From assembly GCA_028577615.1 (NCBI GenBank), contig JAJSDU010000006.1:8147-72146 (forward strand): a stretch of 64,000 bases of DNA. The letters run 5' to 3'. Position 1 is the stretch's first letter. Each line of letters starts with the position of its first letter. Shown here piece by piece: positions 45,655 to 53,632 of the stretch. The notes below the pieces were generated by a model, which was not told where the DNA came from, did not search any database, and saw only the letters and a program-made list of their open reading frames with translations. A program made the translations under genes and the position numbers. The DNA is from Nitrosomonas sp. GTDB taxonomy: Bacteria; Pseudomonadota; Gammaproteobacteria; Burkholderiales; Nitrosomonadaceae.

Positions 45655-46878
45655 TTATTCATAACGCAGCGCATCAACGGGTTTAAGGGATGCGGCTTTG
45701 CGGGCGGGATAAAAACCGAAGAAAACACCCACTCCGGATGCAAAAGCGAATGCCAGTAAAATCATACCCAACGTGATAACAATCAGCATGTCTACCAGCT
45801 TACTGACCAGCCATGCACCGCCTACGCCGAGCAGTACACCCATCATGCCGCCCATGAAACAGATCATCATGGCTTCCAGCAGAAATTGCAGCAGAATAGC
45901 CCGCCGATTGGCGCCGATAGCCATGCGGATGCCAATTTCACGGGTACGTTCGGTAACCGATACCAGCATGATATTCATGATGCCAATGCCGCCGACCAGC
46001 AATGAAATCGAAGCAATCGCACCGAGCACGATGGACATGATTCTGGCGGTGCCGGTAGCAACATCCGCAATGGCCGTAAGATTGCGCACGGTAAAATCAT
46101 TTTCCGCGCCCTCGGACAAGCGATGACGCTGACGCAACAGTTGCGTAATGTCAATTTCAGCTTCATCCATAATGTCGGCGGATTCACCCTGCACCATCAT
46201 ATAGCGTATGGAACCAGGGAATTGATTACCGGTAATCTGTCTTTCGCTCGTTGTGATCGGGATCAGGACATTATCATCCTGGTCCCGCCCACTCAGGCTT
46301 TGTCCCTTGACGGCAAGCACGCCAACGACCAGAAAAGGACGATTGGTAATGCGAATGGTTTTACCGACCGGATTGACCGGTCCAAACAATTTATCGGCAG
46401 TAACTGCACCCAGCACGGCAACGCGAGCGGCCGACCGGACATCTGACTCCGAGAAAACAGTACCTTCTGCTATTTCCCAGTTTCCAATCGTGAAGTAATC
46501 CGGCGTGGTGCCCGTAATCATCGTGCTCCAGTTTCTCGCGCCGTAATTCAATTGCGCTGTTCCACTGATGACAGGACCCGTGGCTCTGATCGACGGCAAT
46601 TCAGCAATAGCAATCGAATCATTGATCGTCAGCGTCCTCACACTGCCGCTGCCAAAGGTCAAACCACCCGAAGATGTCGCGCCCGGCAGAACAATAAACA
46701 GATTACTCCCCATTGTTTCAATGGATTGATTGATTTTTGTTTGCGCGCCTTGTCCGATGGAAAGCATTAACACTACGGCAGCGACGCCAATCACCATCCC
46801 AAGCATGGTCAGGCCGGTGCGCAATCGGTTCATGCGCAAAGCCCGCAGTGCTTCTCCCAGAATGGTGGCGAAATTCAT
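45655..46878 (-). CDS. MacB-type ABC transporter permease (FtsX domain)
   Basis: A 407-residue MacB-like permease: one N-terminal helix with the R-A-L-R-M-N-R-L-R-T-G-L-T-M-L-G opening, a large periplasmic MacB core domain, and three C-terminal helices with T-R-E-I-G-I-R-M-A-I-G-A-N-R-R. It has no fused ATPase; the ATPase is the preceding gene. I chose the ATG at 46878, which begins M-N-F-A-T-I-L-G-E-A; an earlier start at 46971 would add 31 unmatched residues. It is last in the three-gene export operon. Confidence 0.9.
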   Translation of the reverse strand: MNFATILGEALRALRMNRLRTGLTMLGMVIGVAAVVLMLSIGQGAQTKINQSIETMGSNLFIVLPGATSSGGLTFGSGSVRTLTINDSIAIAELPSIRATGPVISGTAQLNYGARNWSTMITGTTPDYFTIGNWEIAEGTVFSESDVRSAARVAVLGAVTADKLFGPVNPVGKTIRITNRPFLVVGVLAVKGQSLSGRDQDDNVLIPITTSERQITGNQFPGSIRYMMVQGESADIMDEAEIDITQLLRQRHRLSEGAENDFTVRNLTAIADVATGTARIMSIVLGAIASISLLVGGIGIMNIMLVSVTERTREIGIRMAIGANRRAILLQFLLEAMMICFMGGMMGVLLGVGGAWLVSKLVDMLIVITLGMILLAFAFASGVGVFFGFYPARKAASLKPVDALRYE

Positions 46879-46927
46879 GTGGTTTAAAAAATACAGAGAA
46901 TAAAAAAACAGTTTTAACCGTTCCGCA

Positions 46928-47662
46928 TCATACCGCCTTGACCGGCCTGTTCTCAAGCGCCTGATCACCATCGTATACGATACGGCCGTCCTTGATTTGA
47001 ATTAAACGGTGCGCATATGCGGCAATATCATCCTCATGCGTGACCAGCACGATGGTCATTCCCTGCTCGCGATTCAATTGTTCAAACAACGCCATAATTT
47101 CTGCACTGGTATGCGTATCCAGGTTGCCGGTGGGTTCGTCTGCGAGAATCAACGGCGGCTGATTGATCAGCGCGCGACTGATTGCAACACGCTGTTGCTG
47201 CCCGCCGGATAACTGGTTGGGATGGTGCAGGGCGAACTTCTCCAGTCCGGTACGACGCAATTGTTCGAGCGCTTTCGCACGGCTTTCAGAGCGCGTTTGC
47301 CCAGCATACAGCAGAGGCGTTGCAACATTGTCCAGCGCGGTCATCCGCCGCAACAAGTTAAATCCTTGAAAAACAAAACCAATATAACGATTACGAATAC
47401 GCGCCAGTGCATCGTTGGACAATGCGGCCACGTTCTGGCCGGCCAGCCAGTAGTCGCCGCTTGTAGGCGTGTCAAGACAGCCCAGTATATTCATGAGTGT
47501 CGATTTGCCTGAGCCGGAATGCCCCATAATGGCGACAAACTCGCCTTTCTCGATATCCAGATTGATATCGTGCAGCACCGGCGTCTCAATCGTGTTGCCC
47601 TCCGCATCACTGAGACTGTAACTTTTGTGCAGCTGCCGTATCCGGATTAATCCAGTTGTCAT
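46928..47662 (-). CDS. ABC transporter ATPase, MacB/LolD type
   Basis: A 244-residue ATPase with Walker A G-H-S-G-S-G-K-S-T near 47-55, the family's G-L-D-like L-G-C-L-D-T-P-T-S-G, the signature L-S-G-G-Q-Q-Q-R-V-A-I, Walker B L-I-L-A-D-E-P-T-G-N-L-D and the H-loop V-T-H-E. All motifs are intact. It pairs with the MacB-like permease 49 bases on and the adaptor 21 bases before, forming an export machine for a peptide, siderophore or macrolide-like substrate that is not identifiable from sequence. Confidence 0.93.
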   Translation of the reverse strand: MTTGLIRIRQLHKSYSLSDAEGNTIETPVLHDINLDIEKGEFVAIMGHSGSGKSTLMNILGCLDTPTSGDYWLAGQNVAALSNDALARIRNRYIGFVFQGFNLLRRMTALDNVATPLLYAGQTRSESRAKALEQLRRTGLEKFALHHPNQLSGGQQQRVAISRALINQPPLILADEPTGNLDTHTSAEIMALFEQLNREQGMTIVLVTHEDDIAAYAHRLIQIKDGRIVYDGDQALENRPVKAV

Positions 47663-47683
47663 GATGGGTAAATTACAGGTCGT

Positions 47684-48832
47684 TCAAAACATCCGGAAAC
47701 GGAATTGCGTTGCTGAATCTTTTTTGCTGTTTTTCTCGCGAATGATTACAGCATCACCCTCTTTTAACTCACCTGTTACAACTTCAGTATAATTGCCATC
47801 GGTAATTCCTGTCGTTACGCGGGCAGCCACACGTATCCCGTCAATCAGCCGGTACACTGTCATCTGGCCATCAGATTTCTTTTGTACCCGGACTCCCGTT
47901 GAACCGGCGGATTCGATATCGTCAGGCTGATATCGTAACGCCGCATTGGATAAGCGCAGCACATTCTGCCGTTGATCGACAACAAAATGAATATTCGCCG
48001 TCATGCCAGGCAAAAGCGCGCCCTCATCATTGCTGACCATGGCAACGACATTATAGGTAACAACATTTTCCTGAATTGTCGGATTGAGCCGTACCTGTTT
48101 AACCGTACCGGAAAATGTACGATTCTGATAGGCATCAACCGTAAAATTAATCGGTTGGCCAATATGCAGCAGGCCGATATCCGCTTCGGAAACGCTGATA
48201 TTGATCTGCATTTCACGCAAATCCTTGGCAATCTGAAACAATACGGGCGTCTGAAAATTTGCCGCAACAGTCTGTCCGATATCAACATCACGCGCAATGA
48301 CCACGCCTGAAATCGGTGACTTGATAATGCTGTAGTTCAAATTGGCGCGATCCCGCTCAACCTGCGCCCGGCTGACCGCCAGTTGCGCACGCGCGGCATC
48401 CAGTTCCTGCCTGACAACGTCGAGCCCTTCCGCTGAAATGAATCCCTGTTCATACAGTCTTTGATGACGATCGAGCTTGCTTTTGGTGATGTTGTACTGC
48501 GTCTGCGCACTCAGCAGATTGGCGCCGGACTGCTGCAATTGCGCCTGCAGCAACGCGGGATCGAGTTCAGCAAGAATCTGCCCGGTTTTCACCTCGTCGT
48601 TGAAATCGACATGCAGTCGGGCGACAGTACCGGAAATTTGCGTGCCGACATTAACCAATACGACAGGCGTCAGCGTTCCGTTAGCGGATATGGTCTGAAT
48701 GATATCGCCACGATCGAGCGTGCGCGTTAGATAAGAATTGGCTTTGTTTTCATCACTGTCACGCGTGAACCAGTAAATTGAAACAGCAATGATCAGCAAT
48801 AAGACTATAGAAGAAGATTTGGCGTTGCGCAT
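47684..48832 (-). CDS. Periplasmic adaptor of MacA/RND type
   Basis: A 382-residue membrane-fusion protein: an N-terminal anchor (about 7-24), the lipoyl half-motif G-T-L-T-P-V-V-L-V-N-V-G-T-Q-I-S-G-T-V, an alpha-helical hairpin (about 105-165), and the second lipoyl and beta-barrel parts. It links the inner-membrane ABC complex to a TolC-like outer-membrane channel, which is not encoded next to it. First gene of the operon adaptor, ATPase, permease. Confidence 0.9.
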   Translation of the reverse strand: MRNAKSSSIVLLLIIAVSIYWFTRDSDENKANSYLTRTLDRGDIIQTISANGTLTPVVLVNVGTQISGTVARLHVDFNDEVKTGQILAELDPALLQAQLQQSGANLLSAQTQYNITKSKLDRHQRLYEQGFISAEGLDVVRQELDAARAQLAVSRAQVERDRANLNYSIIKSPISGVVIARDVDIGQTVAANFQTPVLFQIAKDLREMQINISVSEADIGLLHIGQPINFTVDAYQNRTFSGTVKQVRLNPTIQENVVTYNVVAMVSNDEGALLPGMTANIHFVVDQRQNVLRLSNAALRYQPDDIESAGSTGVRVQKKSDGQMTVYRLIDGIRVAARVTTGITDGNYTEVVTGELKEGDAVIIREKNSKKDSATQFRFRMF

Positions 48833-49252
48833 AAATTCGTGTTAAAAAAACAACGTGCTTCAGAATCTGATCAACCGGTTGGCAGATAAAACGTCTATCT
48901 TAACTGAGAAATCAGCCTGAACACCAATACTTCGTTGCAGCAGGTGATGGCAAAAACAAAACTTGTGACCCGGCGCATCCGGCGTGGTTCAATGGACGGA
49001 ATGACTTTTGAATCTTTTCGCACAAGCGGGTAAATAAAATTGGTCGAATTCCGCCATGTTTATAGTAAATTTTCCAATCACTTGCTAAAATTACGCACTT
49101 GTCTTTATGAGATGCCCAGGAACTAAACAAAGAGGGATGCTTGGAAAAACCTGCTGCGCAGTCATCTGACCGCTCACTGCGGTTTCGTTTAGTTTCTCCA
49201 GGTACCCGAATTTACAAAAACACTCAACTTTACAATAACACTAGGATTTTTC
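48833..49252. other. 420-bp gap with possible structured leader
   Basis: No gene is convincing here. The left 250 bases show nothing I recognise. The right side, before the aminotransferase start, can form paired segments reported as a separate feature. No tRNA or known riboswitch core is visible. Confidence 0.45.
49119..49196 (+). ncRNA. Possible structured 5' leader of the aminotransferase gene
   Basis: GGAACTAAAC (49119-49128) can pair with GTTTAGTTTC (49187-49196) through ten pairs including one G-U. Inside, ACCGC (49169-49173) pairs with GCGGT (49179-49183) and a CTGCGCAG palindrome lies between. The closed shape, 57 bases before the ATG, suggests a regulatory leader. It matches no riboswitch core I know; chance pairing is possible. 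Confidence 0.3.
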
Positions 49253-50470
49253 ATGGCTATCGAAAATTATCGTCCCCAAAAAAAATTAACAACATTTTAC
49301 CCACCGCAACGCATGTTGATGGGGCCCGGTCCATCGGACACCCATCACCGCGTACTGTCAGCCATGGCGCGTCCAACCCTGGGTCACCTTGATCCGGTTT
49401 TTGCCGAGATGATGGAAGAGATCAAGGATTTGCTGCGTTACGCTTTTCTGACCAAGAACAAAATGACTTTTTCAGTTTCCGGTCCAGGCTCTGTGGGTAT
49501 GGAAATGTGTTTCGTCAATATGATTGAACCGGGCGACAAAGTCATCGTCTGCCGCAATGGTGTATTTGGTTCGCGCATGATCGAGAATGTCGAGCGGCAC
49601 GGTGGCATTGCTGTCGTCGTCGATGACAAATGGGGTGAGCCGGTTGATCCACAGAAAGTGGAAGATGCGCTTAAACAACATCCTGATGCCAGAATTCTGG
49701 CTTTTGTCCATGCAGAAACCTCAACCGGCGTGCTGTCTGATGCTGAAACACTGTGTGCGCTTGCACGCAAGCACGATTGTATGACTATTGTCGATACGGT
49801 AACTTCTTTGGGGGGTTCTCCTATCAGAGTAGACGAATGGGGTATCGACGCAATTTATTCCGGCAGTCAGAAATGTCTGTCATGTCCACCCGGACTATCG
49901 CCGGTCAGTTTTTCCGAGCGCGTGACGGAATTCGTTAAAAACCGCAAAACCAAGGTACACAGCTGGTTCATGGACATCAACCTGCTGCTGGGCTATTGGG
50001 GTTCGGCAGCGCGCACTTATCATCATACCGCGCCAACCAATGCATTGTATGCCTTGCACGAGTCTCTCATCATGCTTTACGAGGAAGGCCTGGAACATTC
50101 CTGGGCGCGCCATCAGCGCAATCATGAAGCTTTCAAGGCGGGTCTGGAAACCATGGGTATCCGGTATGTCGTCGATGAAAAATACCGCCTGCCTCAGTTA
50201 AATTCGGTTTATATTCCGGATGGCATTGATGACAAAACGGTTCGCGCCAGACTGCTTGATGAATACAGTCTTGAAATCGGCGCCGGACTGGGAGACTTTG
50301 CCGGAAAGGTATGGCGTTTTGGTTTAATGGGCACTTCAAGCAAAGTTGAAAATGTGGTGATATGCTTGAATGCGCTGGAAAAAGTGCTATCCGGCATGGG
50401 CATGAAACTCAGCCGCGGCGCGGCTGAGTCAGCTGCACATCAGTGCTATGCCAATCATCCAATGCCTTGA
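49253..50470 (+). CDS. Alanine/serine-glyoxylate aminotransferase family protein
   Basis: A 405-residue class V PLP aminotransferase. It has the opening M-G-P-G-P-S-D-T-H, the cofactor-binding S-G-P-G-S-V-G-M-E, V-D-T-V-T-S-L-G-G, and the PLP lysine K207 in Y-S-G-S-Q-K-C-L-S-C-P-P-G. Members convert glyoxylate to glycine using alanine or serine; exact donor is unclear. In an autotroph this fits photorespiratory-type glycolate salvage. The start has an AGGA six to seven bases upstream. It stands alone. Confidence 0.9.
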   Translation: MAIENYRPQKKLTTFYPPQRMLMGPGPSDTHHRVLSAMARPTLGHLDPVFAEMMEEIKDLLRYAFLTKNKMTFSVSGPGSVGMEMCFVNMIEPGDKVIVCRNGVFGSRMIENVERHGGIAVVVDDKWGEPVDPQKVEDALKQHPDARILAFVHAETSTGVLSDAETLCALARKHDCMTIVDTVTSLGGSPIRVDEWGIDAIYSGSQKCLSCPPGLSPVSFSERVTEFVKNRKTKVHSWFMDINLLLGYWGSAARTYHHTAPTNALYALHESLIMLYEEGLEHSWARHQRNHEAFKAGLETMGIRYVVDEKYRLPQLNSVYIPDGIDDKTVRARLLDEYSLEIGAGLGDFAGKVWRFGLMGTSSKVENVVICLNALEKVLSGMGMKLSRGAAESAAHQCYANHPMP

Positions 50471-50494
50471 TGTCGGTTAATTAAGAAATACTTT

Positions 50495-50519
50495 CCGGGA
50501 TTTTGCCGGTTTTCTTTTT
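50495..50519 (+). terminator. Weak terminator after aminotransferase gene
   Basis: CCGG-GATTTTG-CCGG followed by TTTTCTTTTT has the form of an intrinsic terminator, but the stem is only four pairs. Confidence 0.35.
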
Positions 50520-50543
50520 GGGTCGTTTTTCTATTTATATTTG

Positions 50544-50633
50544 TCGCGCTTCAAAATCCGGTCACAGTACTTCCTCTCCATCAGGGGGAAAAATTGGATC
50601 AGAAACTATAAGAAAACAAATTTTGAAGCGCGA
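50544..50633. repeat. 90-bp element with perfect 14-bp inverted ends
   Basis: TCGCGCTTCAAAAT (50544-50557) and ATTTTGAAGCGCGA (50620-50633) are perfect complements. Between them TTCCTC can pair with GGGGAA as an inner hairpin. It lies 60 bp before the polysaccharide glycosyltransferase start. It could be a small non-autonomous mobile element or a leader structure. Confidence 0.6.
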
Positions 50634-50692
50634 TGGATAAATTAGCAGGATGGAAAACGGTATTTATATAATTGATCTGGAACGATCCAATC

Positions 50693-51694
50693 ATGATGTT
50701 TCTGGATTTTCCTATCGCCGTGACAGCAGCATCCATACTGGCAGTTTTGATATCCTATTTCGTAAATTTGTTGTTCATACAGTGGAAGGTCGCTGCGATA
50801 CTGGATTATCCAAATTCAAGATCTTTACACGAGACACCCGTGCCACGCATTGGCGGACTGGGTTTGCTGCTGGGCGCAATGTTGTCATGGGGTCTTTTTA
50901 CGGTCGGCCTCCCTGTTTCCATCTGGCTCGGCGTAGCCTTGCTGGTCAGCATTTCTATAGCGGACGATCTTTGGAAAATGCCCGTATGGAGCCGGTTATG
51001 CGTACATAGTCTGACCGCAGCTGTTTTCTCATTTTTAACCATCGACACTCAAGACTGGCATATTCAAATATGTCTTATACTGGCGATCATCTGGATGACG
51101 AATCTGTATAACTTCATGGATGGATCTGATGGACTGGCGGGCGGCATGACACTAATCGGTTTTGGTTATTACGGACTGGCTGCCTATTTGTCAGACAATA
51201 TTGATTTTTCAGTGGTCAATTTTTCGATTGCGGCGGCCGCGCTTGGTTTTCTGTTGCATAATTTTCATCCCGCGCGCATTTTTCTCGGCGACTCCGGCGC
51301 CATCCCGCTTGGTTATCTGGCTGCTGTCATGGGCTTTCTCGGCTGGCTGCATGAATTATGGTCTCTGTGGGTTCCACTGCTGATCTTTTCACCATTCATA
51401 ACCGATGCCTCGGTCACACTGGTCAGACGTTTCTGTCGCGGCGAAAAAATCTGGCTGGCGCACCGGGATCACTATTATCAGCGATTAGTGCAAAGCGGCC
51501 TCGGTCACCGGAATACCGCGCTTCTCGGTTATGGATTGATGCTTGCCGCCGGTGCCTGTGCTGTCTGGATGAATACTCAGGATCTGACAGCGCAATCCAT
51601 CATGGTTGCGGTCTGGGGCGGTCTTTATCTGGGATTGATGTTGATGTCAGATATGAACAACAAGCCTTATTCGAATGAAAAAATAAAACAATAG
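50693..51694 (+). CDS. Polyprenyl-phosphate sugar-1-phosphate transferase (WbpL/WecA type)
   Basis: A 333-residue GT4-type membrane enzyme with about ten helices. Motifs seen: the P-R-I-G-G-L-G loop, A-D-D-L near 90, N-L-Y-N-F-M-D-G-S-D-G-L-A-G, the F-L-G-D-S-G-A cytoplasmic loop, and a late A-H-R-D-H-Y-Y-Q-R-L typical of the WbpL subgroup. It attaches the first sugar phosphate to undecaprenyl phosphate for O-antigen or capsule units. I chose the ATG at 50693; a TTG at 50672 is in frame. One base separates it from the WbpM-like gene, a pairing also known in O-antigen clusters. Confidence 0.88.
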   Translation: MMFLDFPIAVTAASILAVLISYFVNLLFIQWKVAAILDYPNSRSLHETPVPRIGGLGLLLGAMLSWGLFTVGLPVSIWLGVALLVSISIADDLWKMPVWSRLCVHSLTAAVFSFLTIDTQDWHIQICLILAIIWMTNLYNFMDGSDGLAGGMTLIGFGYYGLAAYLSDNIDFSVVNFSIAAAALGFLLHNFHPARIFLGDSGAIPLGYLAAVMGFLGWLHELWSLWVPLLIFSPFITDASVTLVRRFCRGEKIWLAHRDHYYQRLVQSGLGHRNTALLGYGLMLAAGACAVWMNTQDLTAQSIMVAVWGGLYLGLMLMSDMNNKPYSNEKIKQ

Positions 51695-51695
51695 C

Positions 51696-53564
51696 ATGTT
51701 TGGAAACAAGTACGGGATACGCTCTGTCATTGCATTCATCCATGATCTGATCGCCGTAGCGGCATCGTGGTTATTTGCTTTCCTGTTTTATGCCAATTTC
51801 AAAGTTGCAAATGTTCCCTTTACGTTATTAGGGGATATTCTGTCATGGATTCTGCCGGTGCAGGCTGTATTTTTCTTATGGTTTGGCTTGTACCGGGGAC
51901 TGTGGCGGTATGCCAGTCTGCCCGACCTGAAGCGCATCACCGTTACCGTGCTGTTAAGCGCTGCACTGGTTACGAGTGTTTTCTGGCAACTGGCGCTGCT
52001 GGGCATCGTTCCCTATTCAGTCAATATACTTGCTCCGATCCTGCTGCTGCTGATTATGGGCGGCAGTCGCCTGATTTATCGCGCATGGAAAGAGCGCCGT
52101 CTGTATAGTCTGAAAAATTATGAGGGTAAGCTGGTTCTCATTCTCGGTGCCGGCAACACCGCGCTGAATCTGGTCAAGGATTTGGCGGGCAATCAGGACT
52201 GGCATGTTGTTGGCATGCTCGACGACGATCCCGGCAAACTGGATACGCGCCTGCACGGTGTGCGCGTTTTGGGCACTATCGATGATCTACCGCACTGGGT
52301 TCACAAGCTGAACGTGGGACATGTCATTATCGCCATGCCATCGCTTTCACATCGCGCCCATCGCCATATTCTGGAAATGTGCTCGGAAATGAGTGTCAAG
52401 GCGATGATCATACCGTCATACCAGGATCTCATCAACGGAAAAACCACGGTCTCGCAGATTCGCGAGATTCAGCTTGATGACCTGCTCGGCCGGGAGCCGG
52501 TTGTACTGGATGACGAAGGACTGCATGGCTTGCTTACTGGAAAAACCATTCTGGTTACCGGCGCGGGCGGTTCCATTGGCGCTGAGCTATGCCGTCAGAT
52601 TGTCGCCTTCCAGCCCGCGCACCTGGTTTTGCTCGAGCTCAATGAATACGCACTTTATTGCACTCAGGAGGAATTCCAGACAAATTTCCCTGACACGCGC
52701 ATGTCATTTGTAATTGGTGATATCAAGGACAATGCGCGCCTGCAGCAGATTTTTGCGCAGTACCGGCCATCCGTGGTGTTTCATGCCGCAGCTTATAAAC
52801 ACGTGCCATTGATGGAACATGAAAATGCCTGGCAGGCTGTATTGAATAACGTCATGGGCACTTATATATTGGCCGACACCGCGATCCATTACGATGTTGA
52901 AAAATTCGTTCTGGTATCCACCGACAAGGCAGTGAATCCGGTCAACACCATGGGCGCCAGTAAACGGCTTGCGGAAATGGTCTGCCAGGCAATGCAGCAG
53001 TCGACATTGAATCAGCAGCACGGCACCTGTTTTGTCATGGTGCGCTTCGGCAACGTTCTCGGCAGCGCCGGCAGTGTTATTCCCAAATTCCGCAAGCAAA
53101 TCGCCAGTGGCGGGCCGATCACGGTTACGCATCCGGACATGACGCGCTATTTCATGTCCATACCTGAAGCCGCGCAACTGGTGTTGCAGGCCGGTCTGAT
53201 GGGTGGTTTGAAAGGCGGCGGGGAAATTTTTGTCATGGACATGGGTGATCCGGTGAAAATCACCGAACTGGCAAGTGACTTGATTCGTTTGTCCGGCTTG
53301 GGGGAGGATGATATCCGTATTGTATTTACCGGCTTGCGTCCAGGTGAAAAACTGCACGAAGAGCTACTGTCAGCGAATGAAAATACCGTGCCTACACCAC
53401 ACGCAAAATTGCGCATCGCACAGGCGCCCGAAGTTAATGAACAGTGGCTGGCGGCGCTGATCACACGTTTCGAGAAAATCAAGGCGCTGAACGATGTCGA
53501 AGCGCGCGCCGAACTGGCGCGATGGGTGCCAGAATATACGCCGAATGGCGAAAGCATGCATTAA
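51696..53564 (+). CDS. UDP-N-acetylhexosamine 4,6-dehydratase (WbpM/CapD type)
   Basis: A 622-residue membrane protein. About four N-terminal helices are followed by a first Rossmann domain (G-A-G-N-T-A at 151-156) and then the catalytic SDR domain (T-G-A-G-G-S-I-G at 288-295). The active site uses S-T-D-K-A and M-G-A-S-K, where Met stands in place of the usual Tyr, as in WbpM and PglF. It makes UDP-4-keto-6-deoxy sugars for QuiNAc or FucNAc. It follows the transferase by one base. Confidence 0.92.
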   Translation: MFGNKYGIRSVIAFIHDLIAVAASWLFAFLFYANFKVANVPFTLLGDILSWILPVQAVFFLWFGLYRGLWRYASLPDLKRITVTVLLSAALVTSVFWQLALLGIVPYSVNILAPILLLLIMGGSRLIYRAWKERRLYSLKNYEGKLVLILGAGNTALNLVKDLAGNQDWHVVGMLDDDPGKLDTRLHGVRVLGTIDDLPHWVHKLNVGHVIIAMPSLSHRAHRHILEMCSEMSVKAMIIPSYQDLINGKTTVSQIREIQLDDLLGREPVVLDDEGLHGLLTGKTILVTGAGGSIGAELCRQIVAFQPAHLVLLELNEYALYCTQEEFQTNFPDTRMSFVIGDIKDNARLQQIFAQYRPSVVFHAAAYKHVPLMEHENAWQAVLNNVMGTYILADTAIHYDVEKFVLVSTDKAVNPVNTMGASKRLAEMVCQAMQQSTLNQQHGTCFVMVRFGNVLGSAGSVIPKFRKQIASGGPITVTHPDMTRYFMSIPEAAQLVLQAGLMGGLKGGGEIFVMDMGDPVKITELASDLIRLSGLGEDDIRIVFTGLRPGEKLHEELLSANENTVPTPHAKLRIAQAPEVNEQWLAALITRFEKIKALNDVEARAELARWVPEYTPNGESMH

Positions 53565-53632
53565 CAACCTAATGGACGCCTCTAACAGATGCATGCGATT
53601 ATCTAACGACTCGCTCCACGACTCCTGAGTGT

